A stretch of 64,000 nucleotides of DNA, taken from the NCBI RefSeq assembly GCF_014161445.1, contig NZ_JABBXA010000001.1, positions 62,001-126,000 on the forward strand, given 5' to 3'. The notes under the pieces were generated by a model. It was not told the origin of the DNA and made no database searches. It saw nothing but the letters and a program-made list of their open reading frames with translations. Positions within the stretch are counted from its first letter, which is position 1; each line of letters starts with the position of its first letter. The translations under genes and the position numbers were made by a program. Positions 1 through 8,091 of the stretch are shown here, in pieces. Origin of the DNA: Microbispora sp. H13382 (GTDB lineage Bacteria > Actinomycetota > Actinomycetes > Streptosporangiales > Streptosporangiaceae).

Positions 1-212
1 GGCCGCCGCCCGCCGCATCTCCCGGCGTGCGAAAGGGAAAAACGCCGCGCGTAATACGGCGCGAATTACGACGCCCGGGGCGGCAATCCAGGAGATGCGG
101 GGCGGTCGGCGCCGCCGGATGCTGGGACGGTGCGTCCGTGGCTCCCCCGTGGCCTGCCCGTGGCCGGCCGGAAGACGACCGGCACCGTCCACTCGACCGA
201 TAAGGACCGGAG
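1..212 (+). promoter_or_regulatory. Leader region upstream of the deoxysugar/adenylation operon
   Basis: This 5' region before the first complete gene has no convincing ORF of its own. Two 12-bp near-repeats stand side by side at 47-58 and 59-70 (GCGCGTAATACG and GCGCGAATTACG). Within them CGTAAT and ATTACG form an inverted repeat with a 9-nt centre (50-70), which could be an operator. It is the most AT-rich part of the leader, so the promoter probably lies here. A GGAG-like ribosome site (ACCGGAG, 206-212) immediately precedes the ATG at 213. No factor can be assigned. Confidence 0.4.
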
Positions 213-1517
213 ATGAACGATCACAAGGCGCTGATCCTGGACGAGGTCCGCAAGTATCACCAGGATGTCCAGACCGGCGGTGAATTCGTGCCCGGGGTGA
301 CCGAGATCTGGCCGACCGGCGCGGTGCACGACGTCGAGGACCGCGTGGCCCTGGTCGAGGCGGCGCTGGACCTGCGGGTGGCCGCCGGTCAGCGGGCGCG
401 TAAGTTCGAGTCCGCGTTCGCCCGCAAGATGAAGCGGCGCAAGGCGTTCCTCACCACCTCCGGGTCCTCCGCGAACCTGCTGGCGGTCTCCGCGCTGACC
501 TCGCAGCGGCTGCAGGACATGCGGCTGCGGCCGGGCGACGAGGTGATCACGGTCGCCGCGGCCTTCCCGACGACGGTCAACCCCATCCTGCAGAACGGCC
601 TGGTGCCGGTCTTCGTGGACGTCGAGCTCGGCACGTACAACCCGACGGTCGAGGCGGTGGAGCGGGCGATCGGCCCGAAGACCAAGGCCATCATGATCGC
701 GCACACCGTGGGCAACCCGTTCGACGTCGTGGACATGGCCCGGCTCGCGACCGAGCACGACCTCTTCCTCATCGAGGACAACTGCGACGCCGTCGGCGCC
801 CTGTACGACGGCGAGCCCACCGGCACCTTCGGCGATCTCGCGACGGTGAGCTTCTATCCGGCCCACCACATGACGATGGGCGAGGGCGGCTGCGTCCTCA
901 CCTCGAACCTGGTGCTGGCCCGGATCGTCGAGTCGCTGCGCGACTGGGGCCGCGACTGCTGGTGCGAGCCCGGCGAGAGCAACACCTGCCTCAAGCGGTT
1001 CGACTACCAGATGGGCACGCTCCCGAAGGGCTACGACCACAAGTACATCTACTCGCACGTCGGCTACAACCTGAAGGCGACGGAGCTGCAGGCGGCGCTC
1101 GGCCTCAGCCAGCTCGACAAGCTCGACGACTTCTGCGCGACGCGGCGGCGCAACTGGCGGCGGCTGCGCGAGGGCCTGGACGGCGTGCCGCACCTGCTGC
1201 TCCCCGAGGCGACCCCGCGCAGCGACCCCAGCTGGTACGGCTTCGTCATCACGGTCGACCCGCAGGCGCCGTTCGGGGCGGGCGAGCTCGTGGACTTCCT
1301 GGAGAACCGCAAGATCGGCACACGCCGGCTGTTCGCGGGCAACCTGATCAGGCACCCGGCCTACGCCGACCAGCCGTACCGCGTCGTCGGCGAGCTGACC
1401 AACACCGACATCATCACCACCCAGACCTTCCACGTCGGGGTGTATCCGGGCCTGACCGACGAGATGATCGACTACGTCGTCTCGTCCATCACCGAATTCG
1501 TGCGGGCACGTGGATGA
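213..1517 (+). CDS. rfbH: NDP-4-keto-6-deoxyhexose 3-dehydratase, RfbH/E1 type (PLP)
   Basis: Predicted PLP/PMP-dependent 3-dehydratase of the DegT/DnrJ/EryC1/StrS fold, 434 aa, acting on a nucleotide 4-keto-6-deoxyhexose to begin C-3 deoxygenation. The protein is co-linear with RfbH/E1 along its length. The usual Schiff-base lysine position is a histidine: residues 213-226 read [14 protein letters not shown], with His218 where aminotransferases have Lys. That replacement is the hallmark of E1 and ColD dehydratases, so an aminotransferase role is unlikely. A partner reductase of the E3 type is not in the window. The gene overlaps or abuts the next one and should share its mRNA. In an enediyne cluster it would serve a 3-deoxy or 3-amino-deoxy sugar; the sugar itself cannot be told from this. 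Confidence 0.88.
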   Translation: MNDHKALILDEVRKYHQDVQTGGEFVPGVTEIWPTGAVHDVEDRVALVEAALDLRVAAGQRARKFESAFARKMKRRKAFLTTSGSSANLLAVSALTSQRLQDMRLRPGDEVITVAAAFPTTVNPILQNGLVPVFVDVELGTYNPTVEAVERAIGPKTKAIMIAHTVGNPFDVVDMARLATEHDLFLIEDNCDAVGALYDGEPTGTFGDLATVSFYPAHHMTMGEGGCVLTSNLVLARIVESLRDWGRDCWCEPGESNTCLKRFDYQMGTLPKGYDHKYIYSHVGYNLKATELQAALGLSQLDKLDDFCATRRRNWRRLREGLDGVPHLLLPEATPRSDPSWYGFVITVDPQAPFGAGELVDFLENRKIGTRRLFAGNLIRHPAYADQPYRVVGELTNTDIITTQTFHVGVYPGLTDEMIDYVVSSITEFVRARG

Positions 1518-1575
1518 CCGCCCGGCCGCGCTGCCGGTTGCGCACGAGACGATCCGCGTTCCGAGGGGGACCGAG

Positions 1576-3255
1576 ATGCGCGTACCGCTCACTTTCCGGC
1601 CGGTTCACGAGCGGGTGCTCCGGCACGCGCTGACCCGGCCGGACGACGTCGCGATCGCCCGGGGCGGCCACGGCGTCGGTTACGCCGAGCTGGCGCGGCA
1701 GGCGGCCGCGGTCGTCGCGGCGCTGACCGCGGGCGGCGCGGCGGGCCGGCCGGTGGCCGTGCGGATGGACCCCGGCCCGCGTCAGGCCGCCGCCGTGCTC
1801 GGGGTGCTGAGCGCGGGAGCCCACCTGCTCTGCCTGGACCCCGGCGCGGCCGGACAGCGCGGCGCCGCCGTGCTGGAGGACCTGCGCCCCGCGTGGCTGC
1901 TGCTCGACGGTGTCTCCGGCGACGCGGCAAGAGCTGACGCGGCGGGGGGTGACGCGGCGAGAGGTGACGCGGCGGGGGGTGAATCGGCAGAGCGCGACGA
2001 GCTCGCCGATTGGTACCGCCGCACCCTGGGCGGGACGATCCTGGACGTCGCCGGCCTGCTCGGACCGGCGCAGGCCCCCGCGCCGCCCCCCGCCGTCTCG
2101 TCCGCCGCGTCCGGCGCGGGCCCGGACGACCTCATGTACGTCGCCTACACCTCCGGATCGACCGGCAGGCCCAAGGGCATCCCGCAGACCCACCGGGGCT
2201 TCGCGCAGTTCGTGACCTGGTTCGCCCGGGAGTTCCGGATCGGGCCCGGCTCCCGGGTGGCCCAGTGGGCGGCGCCGGGATACGACGCGAGCCTCGTGGA
2301 GATGTTCGCCCCGCTCGTCGCGGGCGCGACGCTCTGCCCCGTGCCGCCGAAGATCAGAGCGCACCCCGAGCGCCTCGCCGACTGGCTCGCCGCCGAGCGC
2401 GTCACGCACCTGCAGACCGTGCCCAGCTTCGCCCGCCGCCTGCTCGAGGCGATCACGGGCCTCGGACCGGAGGGGCGCCCGCCCGCGCTGGTCCACCTCC
2501 TGCTGGCGGGCGAGCCGCTCACCGCCGAGCTGGCCGGCGGCCTGCGCGCCGCCCTGCCCGCGACCCGGCTGGTCAACCTGTACGGCCCGACCGAGTCGAT
2601 CCTCGCCACCTGGCACGAGGTGACGGAGCCGGCCGAGGGCCGCGTGCCGATCGGCCGGCCCATCCCCGGGCGCGTGGTGCTGGTGCTGGACGAGCTGGAC
2701 CGCCACTGCCCGCCCGGCGTCACCGGCGAGCTCGTCATCCGCAGCCCCTACCTCACCCCCGGGTACGCCGGCGCGGCGGCGGGGGAGCGGTCCGCCTTCC
2801 GCCCGCCGCGCGGGTCCGCCCGCCGGGGCCGGTACTACCGCACGGGCGACCGGGGCCGGTGGACGGCGGACGGCGTGCTGGAGTTCGAGGGACGCCGCGA
2901 CTTCCAGGTGAAGTTCAACGGCATCCGGCTGGAGCTCGGCGACGTCGAGGCTGCCCTGAACGCGCACGAGAGCGTGGCCGAGTGCGCCGTCGTCGCCGTG
3001 CCGGGCGCGCACCGCCAGGTCGCCAGCCTGGCGGCCTACGTCGTCCCGCGCGCTCCGGCCGCCGCCGAGGCTACGCCGGCCGCCTGGCGCGCCGCGCTGC
3101 GCCGCTGGTTCGGCAAAGCCATGCCGCCCGTGACCTTCACCGTCGTGGGCCACCTGCCGCGCACCGCCGGTGGCAAGGTGGACCGGGACCGGCTGCGGCG
3201 CGAACGCGAGAACCGGCAGGCGGCCCAGGCGCGGCCGAAGGGGATGATCGCGTGA
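1576..3255 (+). CDS. Stand-alone NRPS-type adenylation enzyme
   Basis: AMP-forming acid activation enzyme of 559 aa without fused condensation or carrier domains. The A3 core YTSGSTGRPKG is at residues 191-201, the A5-like NLYGPTES lies downstream, and the A10 lysine is K534 in RTAGGKVDRDRL. The A4 region reads APGYDASLVEMF, keeping the Asp typical of alpha-amino-acid substrates. It presumably loads an amino acid onto a free carrier protein such as the one at 20,214-20,489. The substrate is not predicted. The ATG at 1576 is preferred because GAGGGGGA precedes it and the product then starts like other A domains. A GTG at 1510, overlapping the previous stop, is in frame and would add 22 residues. 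An Ala/Asp/Gly-rich insertion (residues about 116-138) comes from a tandem DNA repeat. Confidence 0.85.
   Translation: MRVPLTFRPVHERVLRHALTRPDDVAIARGGHGVGYAELARQAAAVVAALTAGGAAGRPVAVRMDPGPRQAAAVLGVLSAGAHLLCLDPGAAGQRGAAVLEDLRPAWLLLDGVSGDAARADAAGGDAARGDAAGGESAERDELADWYRRTLGGTILDVAGLLGPAQAPAPPPAVSSAASGAGPDDLMYVAYTSGSTGRPKGIPQTHRGFAQFVTWFAREFRIGPGSRVAQWAAPGYDASLVEMFAPLVAGATLCPVPPKIRAHPERLADWLAAERVTHLQTVPSFARRLLEAITGLGPEGRPPALVHLLLAGEPLTAELAGGLRAALPATRLVNLYGPTESILATWHEVTEPAEGRVPIGRPIPGRVVLVLDELDRHCPPGVTGELVIRSPYLTPGYAGAAAGERSAFRPPRGSARRGRYYRTGDRGRWTADGVLEFEGRRDFQVKFNGIRLELGDVEAALNAHESVAECAVVAVPGAHRQVASLAAYVVPRAPAAAEATPAAWRAALRRWFGKAMPPVTFTVVGHLPRTAGGKVDRDRLRRERENRQAAQARPKGMIA
1920..1990 (+). repeat. 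In-frame tandem repeat inside the adenylation gene
   Basis: About four imperfect 15-nt units of the form GACGCGGCGRGRGGT follow one another. They encode alternating DAARADAAGG-like residues between the first and second core regions of the adenylation enzyme. The unit length is a multiple of three, so the frame is kept. It probably forms a surface loop. Confidence 0.75.
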
Positions 3256-4277
3256 AGGCCCTGGTGCTGTCCGGCGGGTCGGGCACCCGGCTGCGGCCGT
3301 TCAGCTACTCCATGCCCAAACAGCTCATCCCCATCGCGAACCGGCCGGTGCTGGAGCACGTGCTGGGCAACATCCGCGACTGCGGCGTCACGGAGGTCGG
3401 GCTCGTCGTCGGTCACTGGAGCTCGGAGATCGCGCGCGTGATCGGCGACGGCGGCCGCCTCGGCGTGCGCGTCACCTACATCCCGCAGCACGAGCCGCTC
3501 GGGCTGGCCCACGCCGTACGGCTGGCGCGGCCGTTCCTGGGGGACGACGACTTCGTCATGTACCTCGGGGACAACATGCTCCCGGACGGGATCGCCGGCA
3601 TCGCCCGGGACTTCCGCGCCGGGCGGCCGGCCGCCCAGGTGGTGGTGCACCGCGTGCCGGACCCCCGCGAGTTCGGCGTCGTCGAGCTCGACGAGGCGGG
3701 CGCGGTGCGCCGGCTGGTGGAAAAGCCCGCGCACCCCCTCAGCGACCTGGCCCTCGTCGGCGTCTACTTCTTCACCGCCGCGATCCACGAGGCGGTCGAG
3801 GCCATCCCGCCCGGCCGCCGGGGCGAGCTGGAGATCACCGACGCGATCCAGTGGATGCTGGCGCGGGGCGCGGCGGTGAAGGCCACCGAGTATCGCGGCT
3901 ACTGGAAGGACACCGGCAAGGCCGAGGACGTCCTGGAGTGCAACCGCCGCCTGCTCGGCGAGCTCGGCGAACAGGTCCTGGTCGCCCCCGGCGCCCGCGT
4001 GGTGCGCTCCGTCGTCACCGGGCCGGCGATCATCGGCCCCGGCACGCTGGTGGAGGACTGCCATCTCGGCCCGCACGTCTCCGTCGGGGCGGGCTGCGTG
4101 CTGCGCGGCACCCGGCTGGCCGACTCCATCGTGCTGGACGGGGCGTCGATCTCCGACGTCCCCGGCCTGTACGGCTCCATCATCGGGCGCGGCGCCGTGA
4201 TCGGCCCCACCCGGCCCGGCGCGGCGCGGCACCGCCTACTGGTCGGCGACCACACCCGGGTGGAGATCTCCGCCTGA
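3252..4277 (+). CDS. rmlA: Glucose-1-phosphate thymidylyltransferase, long RmlA/StrD type
   Basis: Nucleotidylyltransferase of 341 aa that would join dTTP (or another NTP) to glucose 1-phosphate, the first step of deoxysugar supply. The N-terminal signature LSGGSGTRLRPFSYSMPKQL (residues 5-24) is the nucleotide-binding loop with its conserved Lys. YLGDN and the FGVVELDE-VEKP sequence are also present. The C-terminal third carries hexapeptide-like repeats (GPAIIGPGTLVEDCHLGP), as in the long StrD-like forms. The GTG start overlaps the stop of the adenylation gene by GTGA, showing translational coupling. Together with the RfbH-type dehydratase it points to a TDP- or CDP-deoxyhexose, but no 4,6-dehydratase or glycosyltransferase is in the window. 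Confidence 0.87.
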   Translation: MKALVLSGGSGTRLRPFSYSMPKQLIPIANRPVLEHVLGNIRDCGVTEVGLVVGHWSSEIARVIGDGGRLGVRVTYIPQHEPLGLAHAVRLARPFLGDDDFVMYLGDNMLPDGIAGIARDFRAGRPAAQVVVHRVPDPREFGVVELDEAGAVRRLVEKPAHPLSDLALVGVYFFTAAIHEAVEAIPPGRRGELEITDAIQWMLARGAAVKATEYRGYWKDTGKAEDVLECNRRLLGELGEQVLVAPGARVVRSVVTGPAIIGPGTLVEDCHLGPHVSVGAGCVLRGTRLADSIVLDGASISDVPGLYGSIIGRGAVIGPTRPGAARHRLLVGDHTRVEISA

Positions 4278-4356
4278 ACCGCCCGAGCAGCTTGAGCCGC
4301 TTGAGCCGCCCGAGCCGCTGAGCTGCTTGAGCCGCCCGAGCCGCTTGAGCCGCCGG
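4278..4356. repeat. GAGCCGC short tandem repeats
   Basis: Nine-base units of the type TTGAGCCGC and CCGAGCCGC are repeated about eight times just after the rmlA stop codon. No ORF runs through them. Their role is unknown; similar simple repeats recur elsewhere in this window. Confidence 0.7.
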
Positions 4357-4396
4357 TCCGCATCACTGACCGCCGAGGACGGGCCCGGGAAACGGA

Positions 4397-4426
4397 ACGA
4401 GGAGGACTCCGCGGAGTCCTCCTCGT
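4397..4426. terminator. Bidirectional intrinsic terminator
   Basis: An uninterrupted 14-bp inverted repeat (arms 4397-4410 and 4413-4426) with a 2-nt centre lies between the convergent rmlA and SgcJ-like genes. It is perfect and sits where both transcripts should stop. Neither side has a strong U-tract. Confidence 0.75.
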
Positions 4427-4445
4427 CGCCGGTGCCGCGCGCGGA

Positions 4446-4862
4446 TCAGGCCGCCGCGCCGATCGGGGTGTTCTGGTAGGCGGTGATCAGCCACGTGCCG
4501 TCCTGCTTGGCCAGCACCCAGGTGGCCCGGATGGCCCGCTCCGGCGCGACCTCGGTCTCACCGGGAGCCAGGACGCCGCCCCGCGTGACCAGCACGGCCG
4601 CGTCGGCGCCGATGAACTTGACCGAGATCGGCTCGCCGGTCACCCGGGTCCCCTTGTACGGCCCGGCGTAGGCCGCCTTGAAGAATTCGCGGATCGCCTC
4701 GCGTCCGCTGACGAAGACGTCACCGGGGAGGATCATGGTGGCGTCCTCCGTGCAGGCCGCGGCGAAGGCGTCGGCGTCGTTGCCGGCCCAGGCGGCGACG
4801 ATGCGCCCGGGCACCTCGCGGAGGGCCGCGATCTCGTCGTTGATCGTCGAAGTTGCGCTCAT
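4446..4862 (-). CDS. SgcJ/EcaC-family NTF2-like protein
   Basis: Small protein of 138 aa with the SnoaL/NTF2-like cone fold. It matches the SgcJ/EcaC pattern along its length: IAALREVPGRIVAAW, then DADAFAAACTEDATMILPG, and a C-terminal ATWVLAKQDGTWLITAYQNT. SgcJ comes from the C-1027 nine-membered enediyne cluster, where the family is implicated in making the polyene or core. Its presence here is therefore a hint at the ring class. The ATG at 4862 has GAAGGAAC upstream. The open frame extends far past it without family similarity, and that extension overlaps the neighbouring regulator. It is transcribed away from the LuxR-NB-ARC gene start and ends at the shared terminator. Confidence 0.85.
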   Translation of the reverse strand: MSATSTINDEIAALREVPGRIVAAWAGNDADAFAAACTEDATMILPGDVFVSGREAIREFFKAAYAGPYKGTRVTGEPISVKFIGADAAVLVTRGGVLAPGETEVAPERAIRATWVLAKQDGTWLITAYQNTPIGAAA

Positions 4863-4959
4863 GCTCGTTGTTCCTTCGCTGGACGGCTGGAACTCACCTC
4901 CCCATCGTCGTGACCGGGCCGCTGACCACGCATCTCTGCGCGTGCGCTCCCGTACGGCG

Positions 4960-7929
4960 TCAGGCGCCGGGGGGCGGCGGCGGGCAGCCGAGGGCCGCGA
5001 GTTCGGCACGGCCCTCGCCGGCGTGCCCGGGGAGCAGCAGCAGGGTGCAGGCGCGCTCGAACCGGGCGCCGACGCGCTCCCACCCCCGCACGGACGCCTC
5101 CAGCGCGGCGAGGTCGCCGTGCAGCCGCCCGGTCGCGCGGGCGAGGCAGGCGGCGGCCCAGTCGTTCTCGTTGCCCTCGGCGGCGGCCGCGATCCGCCGC
5201 GCGGCGTCGGGCAGCCCGGCGGCGACGGCGAGCTCCGCCCCGGCGGCCCGCGCGTACGTCTGGTACCGCCCCTGCGGGAAGTCCGTGAAGACGAGGTCCA
5301 CGAGCGCGGCCGCGTCGCCGTACCGCGCGAGGTGGACGGCGATGCGCGCGTCGACGAACGTCGCGAACGACGCGTGGTTGCGGGCCCGGCCCGCGACCTG
5401 GGTGGCACGCGCGCGCCAGAAGCGGAACCCGTGCTCGTCGCCGTGCAGTCCGTGTGCGAGCGCGATCGCGGCGACCGCGGGGGACAGCCAGCCGGCGGTG
5501 GGGCTGCCGGCCCGCTCCCAGCCGTCCCACACGGCCGGCGCGTGGCGCAGGGCCTCCTCGAACTCCCCGGTGAGCACCAGAGGCAGGATCAGGTTGAGCG
5601 CGGACAGATAGGAGTGGTGGCCCAGGAGGTCGTCGTCCAGGGCGGCGCGCGCCGTCAGCAGCGCGGTGTGCAGGTTGCCGGTGGCCACGGCGTACGTCGA
5701 GGCCATGGTGAAGGTGTCGACGATCTCCGGGGCCGCCCGGGGGGCGTCCCTGGGCATCGTGGCGAGCAGGGCGAAGCGCTCCCGGGTGACCCGGTGCGCC
5801 TCCCGCAGCCGCCCGGCCGTGGTCTCCGCGGCGCACACCGCGTCGAGCGCGGCGCTGACGAGCACGGGGTCGCCCGTGGTGCGGGCCGCCGCGACCGCCG
5901 TCCGCGCGAGCGCGGCGTCCGGGTTCATCTTCTCCGGGCCGGCGTTCCAGGCCGCCGCGGCGGCGAGCGCCGCAGCGACCACGGGGTCGCCGGAGTCGCC
6001 GGCGCGCACCGCCTCGTCGAGCAGGCCGCACAGGCGTTCGTACGGGACCTCCTCGGCGAAGCCGGCCGAGAACCGGTTGGCCGTGACGACGGCGGAGGCG
6101 AGGGCGATCGCCCTGCCGTCGCCGTCGTCCCCCTCGCGGGCCCGCTCCGCGGCGGCGAGCAGCAGGTCGAAGGCCCGGTCGCCGGAGGGAGCGATGGCGT
6201 GCGCGCCGTCGGCGGCGCTGCGCAGGTCGCGGGCCGCCTCCGCGGGGGAGGGCGCCCGGCGCGCGGCCTCCGTGTAGTGGCGCAGCGACTCGGTGAGGAA
6301 CCGCCGCGCGTAGGTGAGATGGCCCAGCGCCCGGGCCAGGCGATGCGGCCGCTCGCCCGGGCCGGGCGGCGCCGCGGCGAGCGCCGCGCGCAGGTCGTCG
6401 GCCACGGCGTCGAAGCCGTCGCGCCATCCGCCGTCCCGCCACTCGCTGGGAAGCCGGCTCTCCAGATCCGCGGCGACCGCCGTCGCCCACGTCAGGTGCC
6501 GCTCCCGTATCTCGGGCTCCTCGCCGCTGCCGGACAGCCTGTCGGCGGCGAAGGCGCGCACGGTCCGCAGCAGCCGCCACCGGCTCGGCCGGCCCCGCAG
6601 GTGCACCACGAGGCTCTTGTCGACCAGCCGTCCGAGGACGTCGGCGACCTCGCTCGTGTCGCCGCCGGGCGTCACCGCGACGGCGGCGTCGAGGCCGAAG
6701 CCGCCGGCGAACACGGCGAGCCGCCGGAACAGCGCCCGTTCGTCCTCGCCGAGCAGGTCGTGGCTCCAGCCGATGACCGTGCGCAGCGACCGGTGCCGCT
6801 CGTCGGGCCCGCGACCGCCGACCAGCAGCCGCAGGACGTCGCCGAGGGCCGTCAGCAGGCCGTCGGCGCCCAGCGAGGCGCTGCGCGCGGCGGCGAGCTC
6901 GATGGCGAGCGGCATGCCGTCCAGCCGGGCGCACAGCTCCGCGACCAGGGCGGGATCGGCGGTGAAGTCGGGGTCGGCCGCGACGGCCCGCTCGTGGAAC
7001 AGCCGTTCGGCCTCGGGCGCCGGCGGCAGCGGGGCGACCGGGATCGTGCGTTCGCCCGGGACCCCCAGCCGGGCCCGGCTCGTCACCAGGATCCGGGTGC
7101 CGGGGCACAGATCGAGCACCCGCACCGCGAACGCGGCGACCTCGTCGAGAAGGTGCTCGCAGTTGTCGAGCACCAGCAGCGACCGGTCCCGGCCGAGACG
7201 CTCGGTCACCGCGTCGTCGAGCGGCTGGCGGGGCCGTTCCGTCACGTCCAGCGCGGTGGCCACCGCCTGCGCGACGAAGCCCTCGCTCACCGGCACCAGG
7301 TCGACGAACGCGCCGCCGGAGGCGAACGAGGCGGCGGCCGCCCCGGCCACCACCATCGCCAGCCGGGTCTTGCCGACCCCGCCGGGTCCGAGCAGGGTCA
7401 CCAGCCGCGCGGTCTCGAACGCCGCGAGCACCGCCTCGCGCTCCCGCTCACGCCCGACGAACGAGGTCCGGGCCGCCGGCAGGCCTGCCAGCCGGGCGGG
7501 CGGCCCTTCCGGTGCCGCGTGCCCCCCGGTTCCGTGCCCGCCTGCTCCGTGCTGCTCGGTTCCGTGTCGCTCGGCTCTGTGCTGCTCGGCTCTGTGCCCC
7601 CCGATACCGTGCCGCTCGGCTCCGGATCCCTCCGCTCGGTGCCCCTCAGCTTTGTGCCGCTCGGCGGCGGCCCGCTCGGCGGCGGCCCGCTCGGCGGCGG
7701 CCCGCTCGGCCGCGGCCTGCTCGAAGACGGCCGCGAGGGCGCGCCGGTCGGCGACGCCGTATTTGCGCAGCAACGACGACACGTGGCTTTCCACCGTGCG
7801 CACCGAGATCTGCAGCCGCCGTGCGATCTGGGCGTTCGACAGATGGGCACCGAGCGCCTCGAGCACCTCGGCCTCGCGTGCGGACACCTCACCGCGCCCC
7901 GTCGACGTCACCGCAACATCTTCACCCAT
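4960..7929 (-). CDS. LuxR/AfsR-like regulator: N-terminal LuxR HTH, NB-ARC ATPase, TPR tail
   Basis: Large transcription factor of 989 aa. The LuxR/GerE helix-turn-helix is at the N-terminus (about residues 14-62, ending TVESHVSSLLRKYG), not at the C-terminus as in LAL proteins. A low-complexity linker (about 67-140) follows, with AAAER and GTEQHGAGGHGTGGH-like repeats. Next is an NB-ARC/STAND ATPase with Walker A GPGGVGKT (K187), LLVLDNCEH as Walker B and ILVTSR as sensor. The rest is helical and TPR-like with AALAAAAAWN-type helices. It is probably an ATP-dependent pathway-specific activator. The ATG at 7929 lies only a few bases from the 11-bp-spaced repeats at 7939-7967, so autoregulation is possible. 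The ligand is unknown. Confidence 0.8.
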   Translation of the reverse strand: MGEDVAVTSTGRGEVSAREAEVLEALGAHLSNAQIARRLQISVRTVESHVSSLLRKYGVADRRALAAVFEQAAAERAAAERAAAERAAAERHKAEGHRAEGSGAERHGIGGHRAEQHRAERHGTEQHGAGGHGTGGHAAPEGPPARLAGLPAARTSFVGREREREAVLAAFETARLVTLLGPGGVGKTRLAMVVAGAAAASFASGGAFVDLVPVSEGFVAQAVATALDVTERPRQPLDDAVTERLGRDRSLLVLDNCEHLLDEVAAFAVRVLDLCPGTRILVTSRARLGVPGERTIPVAPLPPAPEAERLFHERAVAADPDFTADPALVAELCARLDGMPLAIELAAARSASLGADGLLTALGDVLRLLVGGRGPDERHRSLRTVIGWSHDLLGEDERALFRRLAVFAGGFGLDAAVAVTPGGDTSEVADVLGRLVDKSLVVHLRGRPSRWRLLRTVRAFAADRLSGSGEEPEIRERHLTWATAVAADLESRLPSEWRDGGWRDGFDAVADDLRAALAAAPPGPGERPHRLARALGHLTYARRFLTESLRHYTEAARRAPSPAEAARDLRSAADGAHAIAPSGDRAFDLLLAAAERAREGDDGDGRAIALASAVVTANRFSAGFAEEVPYERLCGLLDEAVRAGDSGDPVVAAALAAAAAWNAGPEKMNPDAALARTAVAAARTTGDPVLVSAALDAVCAAETTAGRLREAHRVTRERFALLATMPRDAPRAAPEIVDTFTMASTYAVATGNLHTALLTARAALDDDLLGHHSYLSALNLILPLVLTGEFEEALRHAPAVWDGWERAGSPTAGWLSPAVAAIALAHGLHGDEHGFRFWRARATQVAGRARNHASFATFVDARIAVHLARYGDAAALVDLVFTDFPQGRYQTYARAAGAELAVAAGLPDAARRIAAAAEGNENDWAAACLARATGRLHGDLAALEASVRGWERVGARFERACTLLLLPGHAGEGRAELAALGCPPPPPGA
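7500..7725. repeat. Degenerate repeat tract coding the LuxR linker
   Basis: The DNA for the linker between the HTH and the ATPase is built of short repeats. A 15-nt unit CTCGGCGGCGGCCCG occurs about four times at 7664-7715. Before it are imperfect 15-nt units based on GTGCTGCTCGGCTCT. All preserve the reading frame and give Ala/Glu/Arg- and Gly/His-rich protein. Confidence 0.7.
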
Positions 7930-7938
7930 TCGCCCGGG

Positions 7939-7977
7939 TCCGTGGCGCGTCCGTGGTGAATCCGTGGTCACCACGGA
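7939..7977. promoter_or_regulatory. TCCGTGG direct repeats at 11-bp steps, with inverted repeat
   Basis: TCCGTGG begins at 7939, 7950 and 7961, exactly 11 bp apart. The second copy also starts a 10-bp inverted repeat (7950-7959 and 7968-7977). Heptamers with 4-bp spacers are the known layout of SARP operators. The site lies between the divergent LuxR-NB-ARC gene (start 7929) and the FAD oxidase (start 8092). No convincing -10 is seen at the expected distance, so the direction of control is open. Confidence 0.5.
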
Positions 7978-8091
7978 TGCCCCGGAGCCCGTCCGCGGGA
8001 GATCCTGATCCGGAGCCAGGAGTAGGGGCGCACGGCGGACCAGCAGCCCGACCGCGCCGTCGACACGCGAGACGAGGGAAGGTTTTCCGAG

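Noticed and set aside
213-1517. Sugar aminotransferase
   Set aside because: The lysine that binds PLP in aminotransferases is replaced by His218, as in E1/ColD dehydratases.
4863-5408. N-terminal extension of the SgcJ-like protein to 320 residues
   Set aside because: The extension overlaps the regulator coding region, is Arg/Ser/Pro-rich and lacks similarity. The ATG at 4862 has a good ribosome site.
8010-8060. Possible fifth copy of the shared element upstream of the FAD oxidase (CCAGGAG with CAGCAGC)
   Set aside because: Only partial matches to both boxes and no TTGCTGC; too weak to keep.
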